From a virus, in IMG/VR virus record IMGVR_UViG_3300026512_000011, positions 1 to 63,419 of that record: DNA of 63,419 nucleotides. One strand, given 5' to 3'. Positions 1-8,515 of the stretch are shown one piece after another. The position numbers were made by a program, and so were the translations under genes. Within the stretch, counting starts at the first letter, position 1. Every line of letters starts with the position of its first letter. The notes under the pieces were generated by a model, which was not told the origin of the DNA, searched no databases, and worked only from the letters and a program-made list of their open reading frames with translations.

Positions 1-5
1 AGGAG

Positions 6-608
6 TTATTTGAATCTGATTTTAATACCTTCAAATTTTGATGATTTTAACCATCCTACATTGATGGTTAGTTGTTTAGATTTAACAGGAATTTTTATTT
101 CTAAATATGGTAATATTAGCTTTTCAAATTGTCTTATTTGAAATGTTATATACTTGTTATTGATACAATACTTCACTACTCCTTTATATTTACCTACTAA
201 TTTATATGCTATCAAGTGAGATAAGTTATTAGACGAATTTCTAAATCCATTCCAATAATAACTTCTCAAAAATTCTTTTATTGATTCATTGTTTCTAATG
301 TATGGTAATTTACAGATTAATTCCACTATTTTAGATTTGTGTTCATAAGGATGATAATATTTCTTGAAATCAGAATATATAGAATCATCAAACCATAACC
401 AAATAAATAATTGAAATAGATTATTCTTTTCTAAAACTAAATCAATATTCCAATTATTAAATGTATATGCTTTATCAGGTTTATAAAATATATTTCTTAA
501 TGGATATACAAATGGAAAAACGATAGCTGATATAATTTTCTTAATTGGAGTCAAAATTATTCTTATTAGAAGTATTAAAGATTGAATAATACAACTTTTA
601 ATATTCAT
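6..608 (-). CDS. Conserved phage protein, DUF7338-like, membrane-anchored N-terminus
   Basis: A 200-residue protein whose first ~40 residues are strongly hydrophobic with scattered Lys/Arg and could form a membrane anchor. The rest is polar and aromatic-rich, with Asn-Trp-Asn and Trp-Phe-Asp-Asp-Ser patches near residues 52-76 that remind me of the DUF7338 family of tailed-phage proteins; that link is from memory of the motif only. The ATG start has AAGGAG at a good distance. It is the last gene of the leftward arm, with its stop almost at the window edge. Function unknown. Confidence 0.6.
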   Translation of the reverse strand: MNIKSCIIQSLILLIRIILTPIKKIISAIVFPFVYPLRNIFYKPDKAYTFNNWNIDLVLEKNNLFQLFIWLWFDDSIYSDFKKYYHPYEHKSKIVELICKLPYIRNNESIKEFLRSYYWNGFRNSSNNLSHLIAYKLVGKYKGVVKYCINNKYITFQIRQFEKLILPYLEIKIPVKSKQLTINVGWLKSSKFEGIKIRFK

Positions 609-619
609 ATCTCTCTCCT

Positions 620-1543
620 TTAAGTTAATAGTTTGTTGTTATGTATTCTAAAATTAAAAACTTGAAATTCGGATGGAGATAAAGTTTCTATATATGCAAA
701 TCCATTATTCCAGTTGTTAATAGGAGAATATTGAGGATGAAGATGGCAAAGAGAACCTACTGACCAAGCTCCTTGAATTTGATTAAGAATGTTGCGTTGG
801 TAATATGATTGTGTAGTATGGAAATGTCCAAATATTATATTAGCTTGAGTTTTTAGAAACATTGAGCGTGCTATGTTAATAGTTGAATAGTTAACTTTTA
901 CTTCGTGTCCGTGTAAAAATATTAAATTATTTATATGGAATGGAATTTGATTTTGTTCTATGTGTTTTATTTGAGAAATGTAAAAAATATCTAATTCTGA
1001 TAATTTGAGAAGATTAGGAATTGATAAATCATCAAGATATGAGAATTCTTTAGCTTTAGATATTAAATATCTTTCTGCTCTCTGTTCGTGGTTAGCTTCT
1101 ATATAATAAATAACTGAATCTGGAAATTCTTTTCTTAATTCTTTTAAAAATTGTTTTGCCATTTCTAATTCTTCCACTAATGAATATTGATTTTTGTTTT
1201 TCCAAAATGAAATAGACTCAAAATCTATTACATCTCCTCCTAATATTAAAACATCTATATTTTTATCTTTTAAATATTCTAATGCTATGTCTAATGATTT
1301 TTTATCTTCGTGTCCTAAATGTATATCTGACATAAAGCCTATTTTTATTTCTTCTTTTGAATAATGAGATTCTTTTCTTAATTGAAGATATTTATCATAT
1401 ATATTTGCTTTCTTTAATACTCTTGTAATTTGGGATTTTGATGTATTAAACATAGATGCTAATTTGTGAAGAGATGGAATGGATTTTGAATTTGAATTAA
1501 GTTTGCTTTGGATGTAGTTAAGTATTAACTGATTCTTACTCAT
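620..1543 (-). CDS. Calcineurin-like metallophosphoesterase with N-terminal HTH
   Basis: A two-part protein. Residues ~1-55 look like a helix-turn-helix (LASMFNTSKSQITRVLKKA). From ~69 on it is a calcineurin-type metallophosphoesterase with all metal motifs: DIHLGH (~73-78), GGDVID (~102-107), ANHE (~150-153), LHGHE (~210-214) and GHFHTTQ (~239-245). Such enzymes hydrolyse phosphomono- or diesters, and phage versions may act on nucleic acid or nucleotides; the HTH hints at DNA binding, but the substrate is unknown. I chose the ATG at 1543 (GAGAGGT upstream) over the TTG three bases before it. Its start overlaps the end of the upstream gene. Confidence 0.88.
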   Translation of the reverse strand: MSKNQLILNYIQSKLNSNSKSIPSLHKLASMFNTSKSQITRVLKKANIYDKYLQLRKESHYSKEEIKIGFMSDIHLGHEDKKSLDIALEYLKDKNIDVLILGGDVIDFESISFWKNKNQYSLVEELEMAKQFLKELRKEFPDSVIYYIEANHEQRAERYLISKAKEFSYLDDLSIPNLLKLSELDIFYISQIKHIEQNQIPFHINNLIFLHGHEVKVNYSTINIARSMFLKTQANIIFGHFHTTQSYYQRNILNQIQGAWSVGSLCHLHPQYSPINNWNNGFAYIETLSPSEFQVFNFRIHNNKLLT

Positions 1544-2033
1544 CAATACTTACCTCTCTCTTTTTTGTATATTCTTTATACAAAGAATATGTAACTTCTT
1601 CTTCTGTTAACTTTAAATATTTCGAAAAATTATAATTTTCAACTATAAAATAAGAAAAATAACCTAAATAAAAGGAAAAATCATAAATAGAAATCTTGCT
1701 TATTTCTAATAATTGATTAGCATATGCTTCCAACTCACATTCATATGCTTTTTGTAAAAACTTATCAAAAAATGAAAAATAAACTGTTCCTGATATAATG
1801 TTTATAAGCATACTAATTGAATATAAAATCGGATTCTTAAAAAATTGTTTTGAATGAGTTAATTCGTGTTTAAGTAATGGAATATCATTTTTACTTTTAT
1901 TTCTGATTAAAATAATAAATCCAGCTACATTATATCCTGAATATCTTTTAGGAATAAATCTATCTGTATGAATAATAAAAACAGGAAATTTAATAGGGAT
2001 AGATTTGAAAGGTTTAATCCATTTAATTTCCAT
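1536..2033 (-). CDS. HExxH-type metallopeptidase-like protein
   Basis: About 165 residues. A His-Glu-Leu-Thr-His motif (KHELTHSKQF) sits mid-protein, followed ~45 residues later by an ELEAYA segment whose Glu could be the third zinc ligand, as in gluzincins. Hydrophobic stretches between them (ILYSISMLINIISGTVYF) suggest membrane contact. The ATG at 2033 overlaps the preceding stop as TAATG and has GGGAG eight bases upstream, so I prefer it to the TTG at 2048. Proteolytic activity is inferred from the motif only. It may be a minimal phage peptidase acting on host or virion protein. Confidence 0.6.
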   Translation of the reverse strand: MEIKWIKPFKSIPIKFPVFIIHTDRFIPKRYSGYNVAGFIILIRNKSKNDIPLLKHELTHSKQFFKNPILYSISMLINIISGTVYFSFFDKFLQKAYECELEAYANQLLEISKISIYDFSFYLGYFSYFIVENYNFSKYLKLTEEEVTYSLYKEYTKKREVSIDE

Positions 2034-2569
2034 TAATCTATCTCCCAACTATACCTTATGCTGTTTCCATCATAAAAATATTCAAAATTTAATAGAGGAG
2101 AAAGCATAAACATTTTAGGGGATATTTCATAAGGTTTTAAATGATTATACAAATCAATTCCTATTTGGGATAATAAATAAGTTGGTAATTCAGAATCAAA
2201 AAATCTATCAATCTCGCCATAAGATTTATTAGAAGTAATACCTAAAGAAGATAAATAATCATAATTAAGATTACAAAAATACATTTCATTTAATAAATTC
2301 CAAAACTTGTTATATTGCTCTTCTGTTACTTTTATTGATTTTACTACAAAAGGAGTATGATGGTTGTGAATGTTTCTCCATACTTTATAACTTATACCAC
2401 GAAAAGGCATCATTTCTATTACTAATGGATTGATTTTATTTAAGAAATCTGAAATTATCCCTATATGAACAATCGGGAATTTACCTTGTCTATAATAGAT
2501 GAGTTTTGTATATATATCTTCAGGATAAGAACCAATAAAATAAATTTTATTTGATTTATTATCTTCCAT
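2033..2569 (-). CDS. Permuted papain-fold (NlpC/P60, YiiX-like) protein, catalytic Cys apparently replaced
   Basis: A 178-residue protein with the outline of a circularly permuted NlpC/P60 (YiiX-like) domain. An N-terminal VHIGI segment (~residues 35-39) could supply the catalytic His. A C-terminal FDSEL...YLLSQIG...ISPKMF segment (~123-155) aligns with the usual CSEL/CSEW...A..LG...ISP segment, but Asp stands where Cys is expected. The family normally cleaves peptides or amide/ester bonds; here the nucleophile seems lost, so the protein may be structural or use another residue. It couples to the next gene through TAATG. The family call is by eye. Confidence 0.45.
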   Translation of the reverse strand: MEDNKSNKIYFIGSYPEDIYTKLIYYRQGKFPIVHIGIISDFLNKINPLVIEMMPFRGISYKVWRNIHNHHTPFVVKSIKVTEEQYNKFWNLLNEMYFCNLNYDYLSSLGITSNKSYGEIDRFFDSELPTYLLSQIGIDLYNHLKPYEISPKMFMLSPLLNFEYFYDGNSIRYSWEID

Positions 2570-2578
2570 TTCAATTAC

Positions 2579-3094
2579 CTACCTATATGGATGTATGGTT
2601 TTAACATTTAAAGTTGATAATATAAAAGCTCTTCCTATCATTATGGCATCTGCAATTCCATCATCTTTTTTGGCTAAAGTTAAGTTATATAAATCATTTA
2701 CGATTTTAATTGTATCTTGTTTAGATTTTTTAATTAATCCTACTTTAGATTTCCAACTTTGAGGATGGATAAGATATACATTATTAATTCCTACTGATTT
2801 TATAGATAAACCAACTATTAATCCTTTTTGATAGCCAAAATTAAATGCAGATACTTTCCCATCAGTAGGTCTTGAATGTATATCCTCTATAACAATTAAA
2901 GAACTATCTTGAAGAATTGTTATTAATTCAGGAATATTAATATCAGATTTGATTTTTATTTTTCCTTTTCTTTTTATTTGAGTTTTTATTACAGGCATTG
3001 GATAGAAATCAATTAATACTGCTTCAGAATTATTTAATATTTGGTGTTTAGCCACTCCACCTTTATAACCTATATCAATAGATGTAACTATCAT
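2579..3094 (-). CDS. RuvC-like Holliday junction resolvase / RNase H-fold nuclease
   Basis: A 171-residue protein of the RuvC-like RNase H fold. It opens with the first acidic strand (SIDIGYKGG, Asp7), has a second acidic strand (LIVIEDIHSRP, Glu/Asp ~70-71), an IHPQSWK segment typical of phage RuvC-like resolvases, and ends with a DDGIADAIMIG acidic helix carrying the last metal ligands. Such enzymes resolve branched recombination and replication intermediates before packaging. The ATG has AGAGG at normal spacing. It follows the lysis genes in the late transcript, so its timing is probably late. Confidence 0.8.
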   Translation of the reverse strand: MIVTSIDIGYKGGVAKHQILNNSEAVLIDFYPMPVIKTQIKRKGKIKIKSDINIPELITILQDSSLIVIEDIHSRPTDGKVSAFNFGYQKGLIVGLSIKSVGINNVYLIHPQSWKSKVGLIKKSKQDTIKIVNDLYNLTLAKKDDGIADAIMIGRAFILSTLNVKTIHPYR

Positions 3095-3103
3095 AATTTC
3101 CTC

Positions 3104-3517
3104 TTATAATACTTTTAATCTTATTGCTATTATACCTATAATAGCCCAAAGTAACAATTTTTCTAATATTCCTAATGTCAATTTCCAATATCTTTCAGAT
3201 TGTTTTTCCCTTTCTTTTTCTATTCTGGACAATCTTACATTCATTAATTGTATCTCGTTTTCAGATTTTTCTATTCTTTTTTGTATATCATTTATTGCCT
3301 CACAACAAGAAATCAAACGCTTAAATTCAAAATCAAGTTCTTGTTGTTTTCTTTCTATTTTAACTAATTCTTTAAATGCAGTTTTTAACTCTTGGACATC
3401 TTCTTTTATATGGTCTATATCATTAGCAAACTTATTAAAATGAGTTTTCATTTCTATTATTAAATCAGCAATTGAAATCTCGTTCAATTGCTCTTCTCCT
3501 TTTTTATTATTATTCAT
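3104..3517 (-). CDS. Coiled-coil protein with C-terminal membrane anchor (XhlA-like)
   Basis: A 137-residue protein with a long charged coiled coil (~residues 15-110, rich in Glu/Lys with heptad-spaced Ile/Leu) and one C-terminal transmembrane segment (~112-132). The architecture matches XhlA-type lysis accessory proteins, which assist holins, and the setting next to peptidase, spanin and holin genes supports a lysis role. There is no sequence motif that proves it. RBS AGAGGT precedes the ATG. Confidence 0.6.
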   Translation of the reverse strand: MNNNKKGEEQLNEISIADLIIEMKTHFNKFANDIDHIKEDVQELKTAFKELVKIERKQQELDFEFKRLISCCEAINDIQKRIEKSENEIQLMNVRLSRIEKEREKQSERYWKLTLGILEKLLLWAIIGIIAIRLKVL

Positions 3518-3519
3518 AA

Positions 3520-3936
3520 TTACCTCTCTTTGTTATAATAATGCCAAACAACATTTTGAGGTTTTTCTTTATCAATATCTAAATGGATAAATGATTTTCC
3601 TATTCCAATTCTATTAAATAAATCAAACTTAAAAACTATATCTAAAATTTCATATCTATCTCTTGAATTTGTGCAAGCTATATCTACTGCTAATCCTTTA
3701 GTATGTGCAGAATCAGGAACTCCTCCTACTTGTTTATTATATTCAGGACATCTATAAGCTGAAGTAATAAAAATAGGCTTTCCTATTTGTGTCCTTATAT
3801 CTTCAAGTTTTAAAATTAAATCAGTATCTATTTTTAATTTACCACAATGTTTACAAATAAATTCTTCAGCTTTAAAATGTTTAATTCCGTTTTCCTCTAT
3901 CCATTTTCTTAATTGTTCTATGTTTTCTATTATCAT
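3520..3936 (-). CDS. M15 family zinc peptidase, probable endolysin
   Basis: A 138-residue peptidase M15 (DD-/LD-carboxypeptidase-like) domain. The zinc-site signature S-x-H-x6-D is intact (Ser76, His78, Asp85 in SAHTKGLAVDI), with the last His in FIHLDID (~118). The N-terminal CKHCGK and the ITSAYRCPEYN segment are typical of phage M15_3 proteins. It should cut peptide cross-links of peptidoglycan at lysis. No signal peptide is visible, so release would depend on the holin. The start has AGAGGT, and its 5' end overlaps the upstream spanin gene by 56 nt. Confidence 0.88.
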   Translation of the reverse strand: MIIENIEQLRKWIEENGIKHFKAEEFICKHCGKLKIDTDLILKLEDIRTQIGKPIFITSAYRCPEYNKQVGGVPDSAHTKGLAVDIACTNSRDRYEILDIVFKFDLFNRIGIGKSFIHLDIDKEKPQNVVWHYYNKER

Positions 3937-4246
3937 TTTGCACCTCTTTATTTTTCATTTTATCTATTTGTAATTCATAACATTCTATTGTTGCTTCTAA
4001 TGATTTTGTATATGCTTTAATGTCAATTAAATCTGATATTAATATTTTGATATTTTCGGAAGAAGTCAAGGGAAGATTTTTGTTTAATTTTTTGAGAATA
4101 GGTTTAGATGGTTTAACACATTTTTGAGGATAAATGTATTTATATTCAACTTTAGTAATTACTCTTTCTTTATATAAAGAACACGATGCTAAACTAAAAA
4201 TCAGATAAAATATTATTAATAGTTTCAATGACTTTAGTTTGTTCAT
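3881..4246 (-). CDS. Rz1: Outer-membrane spanin lipoprotein, Rz1-like
   Basis: A 121-residue protein with a lipoprotein signal: positive start, hydrophobic core, and lipobox LASC (Cys ~22). A short Pro-rich stretch follows (YPQKCVKPSKP), then a segment resembling Rz1-like proteins (YTKSLEATIECYELQIDKM). It overlaps the 3' end of the inner-membrane spanin gene in another frame by 53 nt, the classic Rz/Rz1 arrangement, and its own 3' end runs into the peptidase gene. The pair should fuse inner and outer membranes at lysis, which implies a Gram-negative host. Confidence 0.8.
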   Translation of the reverse strand: MNKLKSLKLLIIFYLIFSLASCSLYKERVITKVEYKYIYPQKCVKPSKPILKKLNKNLPLTSSENIKILISDLIDIKAYTKSLEATIECYELQIDKMKNKEVQNDNRKHRTIKKMDRGKRN

Positions 4247-4598
4247 CTCTGGATAACCTCAATCTGTTTTTAGGAATTTGTTTAATAATTTTGGATTTAA
4301 GTTTGTTTGATTGTTTTTGAATATCTTTTATTTTATTTTGATTTTCCTTTAAAATTGAAAGTTGTTCTTGTAATAATTTGTTTTTTCTTTTCTCTTCTTT
4401 GATATTTGCTTTTAAAACTTCTATTTCTTTTACTTTATTTTGATAAAGAGTTTTGTATTTCTCTACTTCATTATTCAATGAATGTATTTTAAATCTTACA
4501 TATAATCCTATTAATACAACTACTAATGTCAACACTCCACTAAAAAGCAACTTTCTGTTTTTTACCAAAACATTAAACAAATAAATAATGAAAGGCAT
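4194..4598 (-). CDS. Rz: Inner-membrane spanin, Rz-like
   Basis: A 134-residue type II membrane protein with one N-terminal transmembrane segment (~residues 15-35) and a long periplasmic coiled coil (~37-110, EVEKYKTLYQNKVKEIEVLK and onward). This is the shape of Rz i-spanins, and the overlapping downstream lipoprotein is its expected partner. It lies between the putative holin and the peptidase genes. Confidence 0.8.
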   Translation of the reverse strand: MPFIIYLFNVLVKNRKLLFSGVLTLVVVLIGLYVRFKIHSLNNEVEKYKTLYQNKVKEIEVLKANIKEEKRKNKLLQEQLSILKENQNKIKDIQKQSNKLKSKIIKQIPKNRLRLSRDEQTKVIETINNILSDF

Positions 4599-4607
4599 AA
4601 TAAACTC

Positions 4608-4850
4608 CTATTTAGTTTTAGAAATTTCATTTCTTTCTGAAATCCAATTAGTTAATGTTGCATTAATGTTAGGTAACTTTTTACCAAAATTATACAACAA
4701 TAACATCCCATATATAGTTACCATATTAAATGGTATATCTTCACCTTTAAAAATAAACCTATACAAGATAGCAAAAGTAAATAACCATAACATAGTTCTT
4801 CCGATAGATGCATTTTTACCATCATCTGATATTAGAGTCCTAAAATTCAT
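4608..4850 (-). CDS. Putative holin, two-TM (DUF2644-like)
   Basis: An 80-residue protein with two hydrophobic segments (~16-33 and ~42-58) joined by a short polar loop, and a charged C-terminus. The N-terminal pattern (MNFRTLISDDGKNASIGRTM) resembles DUF2644 phage holin-like proteins. Position directly before the spanin pair supports a holin role. The ATG at 4850 overlaps the preceding stop as TAATG, so I prefer it over the TTG at 4862. Confidence 0.65.
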   Translation of the reverse strand: MNFRTLISDDGKNASIGRTMLWLFTFAILYRFIFKGEDIPFNMVTIYGMLLLYNFGKKLPNINATLTNWISERNEISKTK

Positions 4851-7800
4851 TACTCCCCCCAAATAAACAATGGTTCTATTTCTTCTGTTTCTTTATCAAA
4901 TTTATAAACATTTCTATTTTCTGTCATAAAAATAGTATAATTTCCTCTATCATATCTCCAACTTACTTTACCATTCTCCATTCCAGTTTTATCTAAAACA
5001 GTTTTTTCTATTTTAGAAGCATCAGATAATTTCATAGAATCAAATAATTTTACTCTAACAAGACGATACTCGTTATTAATGTAATACAAATAAGCTGATG
5101 AAGAATCAACTTTTGTCGCAACAAATTCAAGAGAATAACCAAATTGCATATCACTAAATATTGATGATACATCTATTACACCAGTAACATCTTTACTTCT
5201 ATGCAATAAATAAAACTTGTTGTTTGTTATAGAATAAATAAAACTCCCCTCTCCATTATAAGCTGAATTAGGATAATAATCATAAGAAAATACTAATGGA
5301 TTTATTATTAAATTACTACCTAATGATTTTATATCCAAATTACCAGTATAAAATAGTTCGCCCCAACCTTTATCCATTCTTGCATATCTATAATTTAGAC
5401 TCTCTAAATTACCATTTGAATCTTTTACTGCTTGCAATGCTACAAAAGCATATTCTCCTGTATTCAGGAAATTAGCCGATGCAGTATTATAAAAAAATAC
5501 TGGAGTAGAAATGTTTGTAAAATACATTACATTTGAATTCTCATCTGGAGAAATAAGTGGAATTTCTCTAAAGCTAACTCCATCTATTAATAAAGAATCT
5601 CCATTATAAACAGAACCATTGTTATATGTATAAGGAGGAGTAAACATAAACGCTTTGTCATTGTAAATAGATATAGAATACCCACAATGATACAAATAAA
5701 TTGTTCTGTTATTTGAATGAGAATACAAATCAAAAATTTTAATTTTATTTGAAAAAGCAGATGAACTTTCATTATCACCTAAATCGTGAGTAGAATAATA
5801 ACTATTAAATGCTCTCGATATAGGAGATATTATCATAAAATCTCTTATAAAAACTAAATCTCCATCGCTATTTTCTATATCAGATATATGAGATTTAGCA
5901 AGTGCTTTTATATTTCCTACATAAGTTTGGTCATACCATATATCTAATGAATTTGGAAGTTGTGTTATATCTACATTATAAATATCAGGTTCATATACAT
6001 CATCATATAATTTTCTATCTTCTTTGATTGCTGTTATTTGGATTAATTTATTTTGATAGTCTATTCTTTTATCTATAACTCTGAATAATTCATTCTTAAT
6101 TCCATATCTATCATTTTTAAGGAAAAATAATTGACCTATATCTAAATCAATATATTTATATGGAATTGAGAAATTAACAGTTAAAGATAATCTACTCCTT
6201 TCAAGAAAATAAGTTCCTAATACTTTAGCTTGTTGTTTGTCACAACCTTGTAATATTAAAGAACTTTGGTTAGGGATATGTCCATTTACTTCTACTGAAT
6301 CTGGAATTAATAAAGTATCTGACTTATAATCAAGAGTAGGATTAATAAAAGTTATCTTAATTTGGTCATACATAGAAAATATATCTGAATAGTTTATGTT
6401 AAATGATTGGTTATCAGGTTCAATTTCTACTATATCTGGATATAACAAACCTTTACTTATCTCATAATCTACATCTCTAAATCTTATTTCATATTTTCCA
6501 AACCTATATACTAAATCTCCTCTAAAATGATTAAGAATGTTTTGAATTATATCTCCAGCTTTACCATTAATTATCAATCCATTGAATTCAAAATTCTTAA
6601 AATCACAATATTCTTTAGATAAATTATACCAATCATCATCTATTTTATCTTTTGATATTCCTAATCCATATCTTTCATTTGTTAGAAAGTCATATAATAC
6701 ATCTACTGGATTAGTGATTAAATTTCCATTATCGTCTATCTTACCTTCAAGTTTTACAGTTATATTTGGAACATTTTTAAATACATCTCTATTGTAAGAA
6801 AGTCTGGAAAAGAATAAAGATATTTTATTGTCTTGAAGTTTATTAAATGCAGAAGAAGAAGAATCTGTTTTCATAAATCCTTTTGAAACAAATTCTTGAA
6901 ACAAAGAATCGCTACTATCTACTTTTGTCCACGTAGATGAAGAATTAGATTTATCTAATTTATACAAATCAACACCATCAAAATATAGAAAATCTACTTT
7001 ATCAAAAAGTTTTTTGTCTATCGAAAAATAACTATCTCCATTATCAGTAGAGTATGCAGTTATAGATACATTTTGTATAGATATTGAGCTTTCTTTAGTA
7101 GTTATTTCAAAATAAACATTTCCATAATAATCTTTATACAAACTAACATCAGCTAAATCTTTTGTTATTGTATAGGAATGACAATCAACAATATCATCTG
7201 GATTATCGCAAACTTTATATGTTTTAGAATTTGATATTGTTTTTGTTTCTCCTAAAGAAAGAGTTATATCTTTTGTGACACGCACTTTTTGTTCTTTATA
7301 TACTACTTCATATCCACAATCTAATCCTCCAGTCTGTTCATTCCAACTACAATAATGTTTTATTTGTGGAACTTGGTTTATATAAGTAAAACATATTTTA
7401 GCTTTAATATTTGTGATATTTGGCTTTAATTTGTATTTATAATTAGTCGAAGATTTGTTAACAATTTTTGCAGGGAAAAGAGAATTATCATCAAAATAAA
7501 CATCTAATATCTTTCCTGTTTGTCCTTCCCCTAAAGCAATCACTTGATATAAATATTTATTGTTTTCTCCTCCTACTGATTGAAAAACAATGTTACCTCC
7601 TACTCTATTTATACCATAAATAATGGGAATAGGTTTACCTATCTCACCTTGTTTATTTACTAAAAATCCATTATCTACTATATCAGTCCCTAAATCAGGA
7701 ACATCAGGTTGAGAGAATATAGAAGACAAAAAAGAATATCCAGCTAAAGCATATCCTATTTCAGGATGACCAGTTGCAAATGCTACAATTGAGCCTACCG

Positions 7801-7903
7801 ATGCTATTAATGATGTAATTGCTCCTATCGTAGAACCAAAAAAATGATGGATGGAATGAGTAAGATGATGCACAGCGTGTTTTATTGAACCTAAAACTCC
7901 CAT
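4850..7903 (-). CDS. Tail-tip/host-specificity protein (lambda gpJ-like)
   Basis: A 1017-residue protein. It begins with a Gly/Ala/Ser-rich hydrophobic segment (~15-65) followed by GEIGKPIPIIYGINRVGGNIV, a combination typical of gpJ-type tail-tip attachment proteins. The middle carries the baseplate-hub-like region (YDFLTNERYGLGISKDKID, then GDIIQNILNHFRGDLVYRFGKYEIRFRD, ~410-475). The C-terminal third is beta-rich, variable-looking, and probably receptor-binding. It starts with a TAATG-type junction near the upstream tail gene and ends coupled to the holin gene. It should sit at the tail tip and bind the host surface. Confidence 0.82.
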   Translation of the reverse strand: MGVLGSIKHAVHHLTHSIHHFFGSTIGAITSLIASVGSIVAFATGHPEIGYALAGYSFLSSIFSQPDVPDLGTDIVDNGFLVNKQGEIGKPIPIIYGINRVGGNIVFQSVGGENNKYLYQVIALGEGQTGKILDVYFDDNSLFPAKIVNKSSTNYKYKLKPNITNIKAKICFTYINQVPQIKHYCSWNEQTGGLDCGYEVVYKEQKVRVTKDITLSLGETKTISNSKTYKVCDNPDDIVDCHSYTITKDLADVSLYKDYYGNVYFEITTKESSISIQNVSITAYSTDNGDSYFSIDKKLFDKVDFLYFDGVDLYKLDKSNSSSTWTKVDSSDSLFQEFVSKGFMKTDSSSSAFNKLQDNKISLFFSRLSYNRDVFKNVPNITVKLEGKIDDNGNLITNPVDVLYDFLTNERYGLGISKDKIDDDWYNLSKEYCDFKNFEFNGLIINGKAGDIIQNILNHFRGDLVYRFGKYEIRFRDVDYEISKGLLYPDIVEIEPDNQSFNINYSDIFSMYDQIKITFINPTLDYKSDTLLIPDSVEVNGHIPNQSSLILQGCDKQQAKVLGTYFLERSRLSLTVNFSIPYKYIDLDIGQLFFLKNDRYGIKNELFRVIDKRIDYQNKLIQITAIKEDRKLYDDVYEPDIYNVDITQLPNSLDIWYDQTYVGNIKALAKSHISDIENSDGDLVFIRDFMIISPISRAFNSYYSTHDLGDNESSSAFSNKIKIFDLYSHSNNRTIYLYHCGYSISIYNDKAFMFTPPYTYNNGSVYNGDSLLIDGVSFREIPLISPDENSNVMYFTNISTPVFFYNTASANFLNTGEYAFVALQAVKDSNGNLESLNYRYARMDKGWGELFYTGNLDIKSLGSNLIINPLVFSYDYYPNSAYNGEGSFIYSITNNKFYLLHRSKDVTGVIDVSSIFSDMQFGYSLEFVATKVDSSSAYLYYINNEYRLVRVKLFDSMKLSDASKIEKTVLDKTGMENGKVSWRYDRGNYTIFMTENRNVYKFDKETEEIEPLFIWGE

Positions 7904-8415
7904 TATTTACTCCCCCATTTTAATACTTTAGTTGGAGAAATATCTCCAATGTTTGGAAATAAATTAGTTGTGTATATTCTTAATGGAGAAGTATTCCAAT
8001 ACACTAATTCACTTTTAGCTGTTATTTCTATTTGTTTATTATTTATTTGGATTGATGATATTAACCCTGAAAATAAAGTTAACCTTATATCTACATTTCC
8101 ATTATCATCTAATACTGCAAAACTAACTTCTATTTTGTTTTTTCTTTGGTCTGAATTGAGGAAAATAGAATTAAATGTTTGTTGTGTATTATCTATTGTA
8201 ATTTTAATGTTATCTATTGAGTTAGAAATAGAATAATTGACATCATTCAAAGTAAAAGCTAAAGGTTTGTAAACTCGATTATCATCATCTTTTACAGGAA
8301 TATCATAATTAGTAAACTTAAAAATAACAGACACATCATTATCATTCAATTCTATATCCAACAGTAAAGCAACTTTGTTGAAATATTTCTTTAATTCATC
8401 AATGTTGTTTATCAT
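7903..8415 (-). CDS. Tail hub-associated protein, DUF2163-like
   Basis: A 170-residue beta-rich protein. The segment with NYDIPVKDDDNRVYKPLAFTL and then SISNSIDNIKITIDN resembles DUF2163/minor tail L-like proteins that sit between distal tail protein and tip protein. Its place directly upstream of the gpJ-like gene agrees. I chose the ATG at 8415, which has GAGGAG seven bases upstream; the longer reading frame starts at a TTG inside the RBS. It follows an intrinsic terminator, so its expression depends on read-through or a local promoter I cannot identify. Confidence 0.65.
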   Translation of the reverse strand: MINNIDELKKYFNKVALLLDIELNDNDVSVIFKFTNYDIPVKDDDNRVYKPLAFTLNDVNYSISNSIDNIKITIDNTQQTFNSIFLNSDQRKNKIEVSFAVLDDNGNVDIRLTLFSGLISSIQINNKQIEITAKSELVYWNTSPLRIYTTNLFPNIGDISPTKVLKWGSK

Positions 8416-8461
8416 CAACAAACTCCTCAATTTATTTCAATATTTAATTTATCCTTTAAAC

Positions 8462-8490
8462 AAAATAAAAAAAGCCTCCATAAGGAGGCT
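8462..8490 (-). terminator. Intrinsic terminator, leftward
   Basis: A perfect 7-bp GC-rich stem (AGCCTCC at 8473-8479 with GGAGGCT at 8484-8490) is followed on the minus strand by a long T-rich run. It lies after the 8516-9427 gene and before the tail-hub gene, so it separates spike/fibre genes from tip and lysis genes. Confidence 0.85.
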
Positions 8491-8515
8491 CAACATAACT
8501 TATGTATTATTTATA

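Noticed and set aside
4588-4866. Plus-strand frame opposite the holin
   Set aside because: Antisense shadow of a two-TM gene; hydrophobicity is explained by the codon complement.
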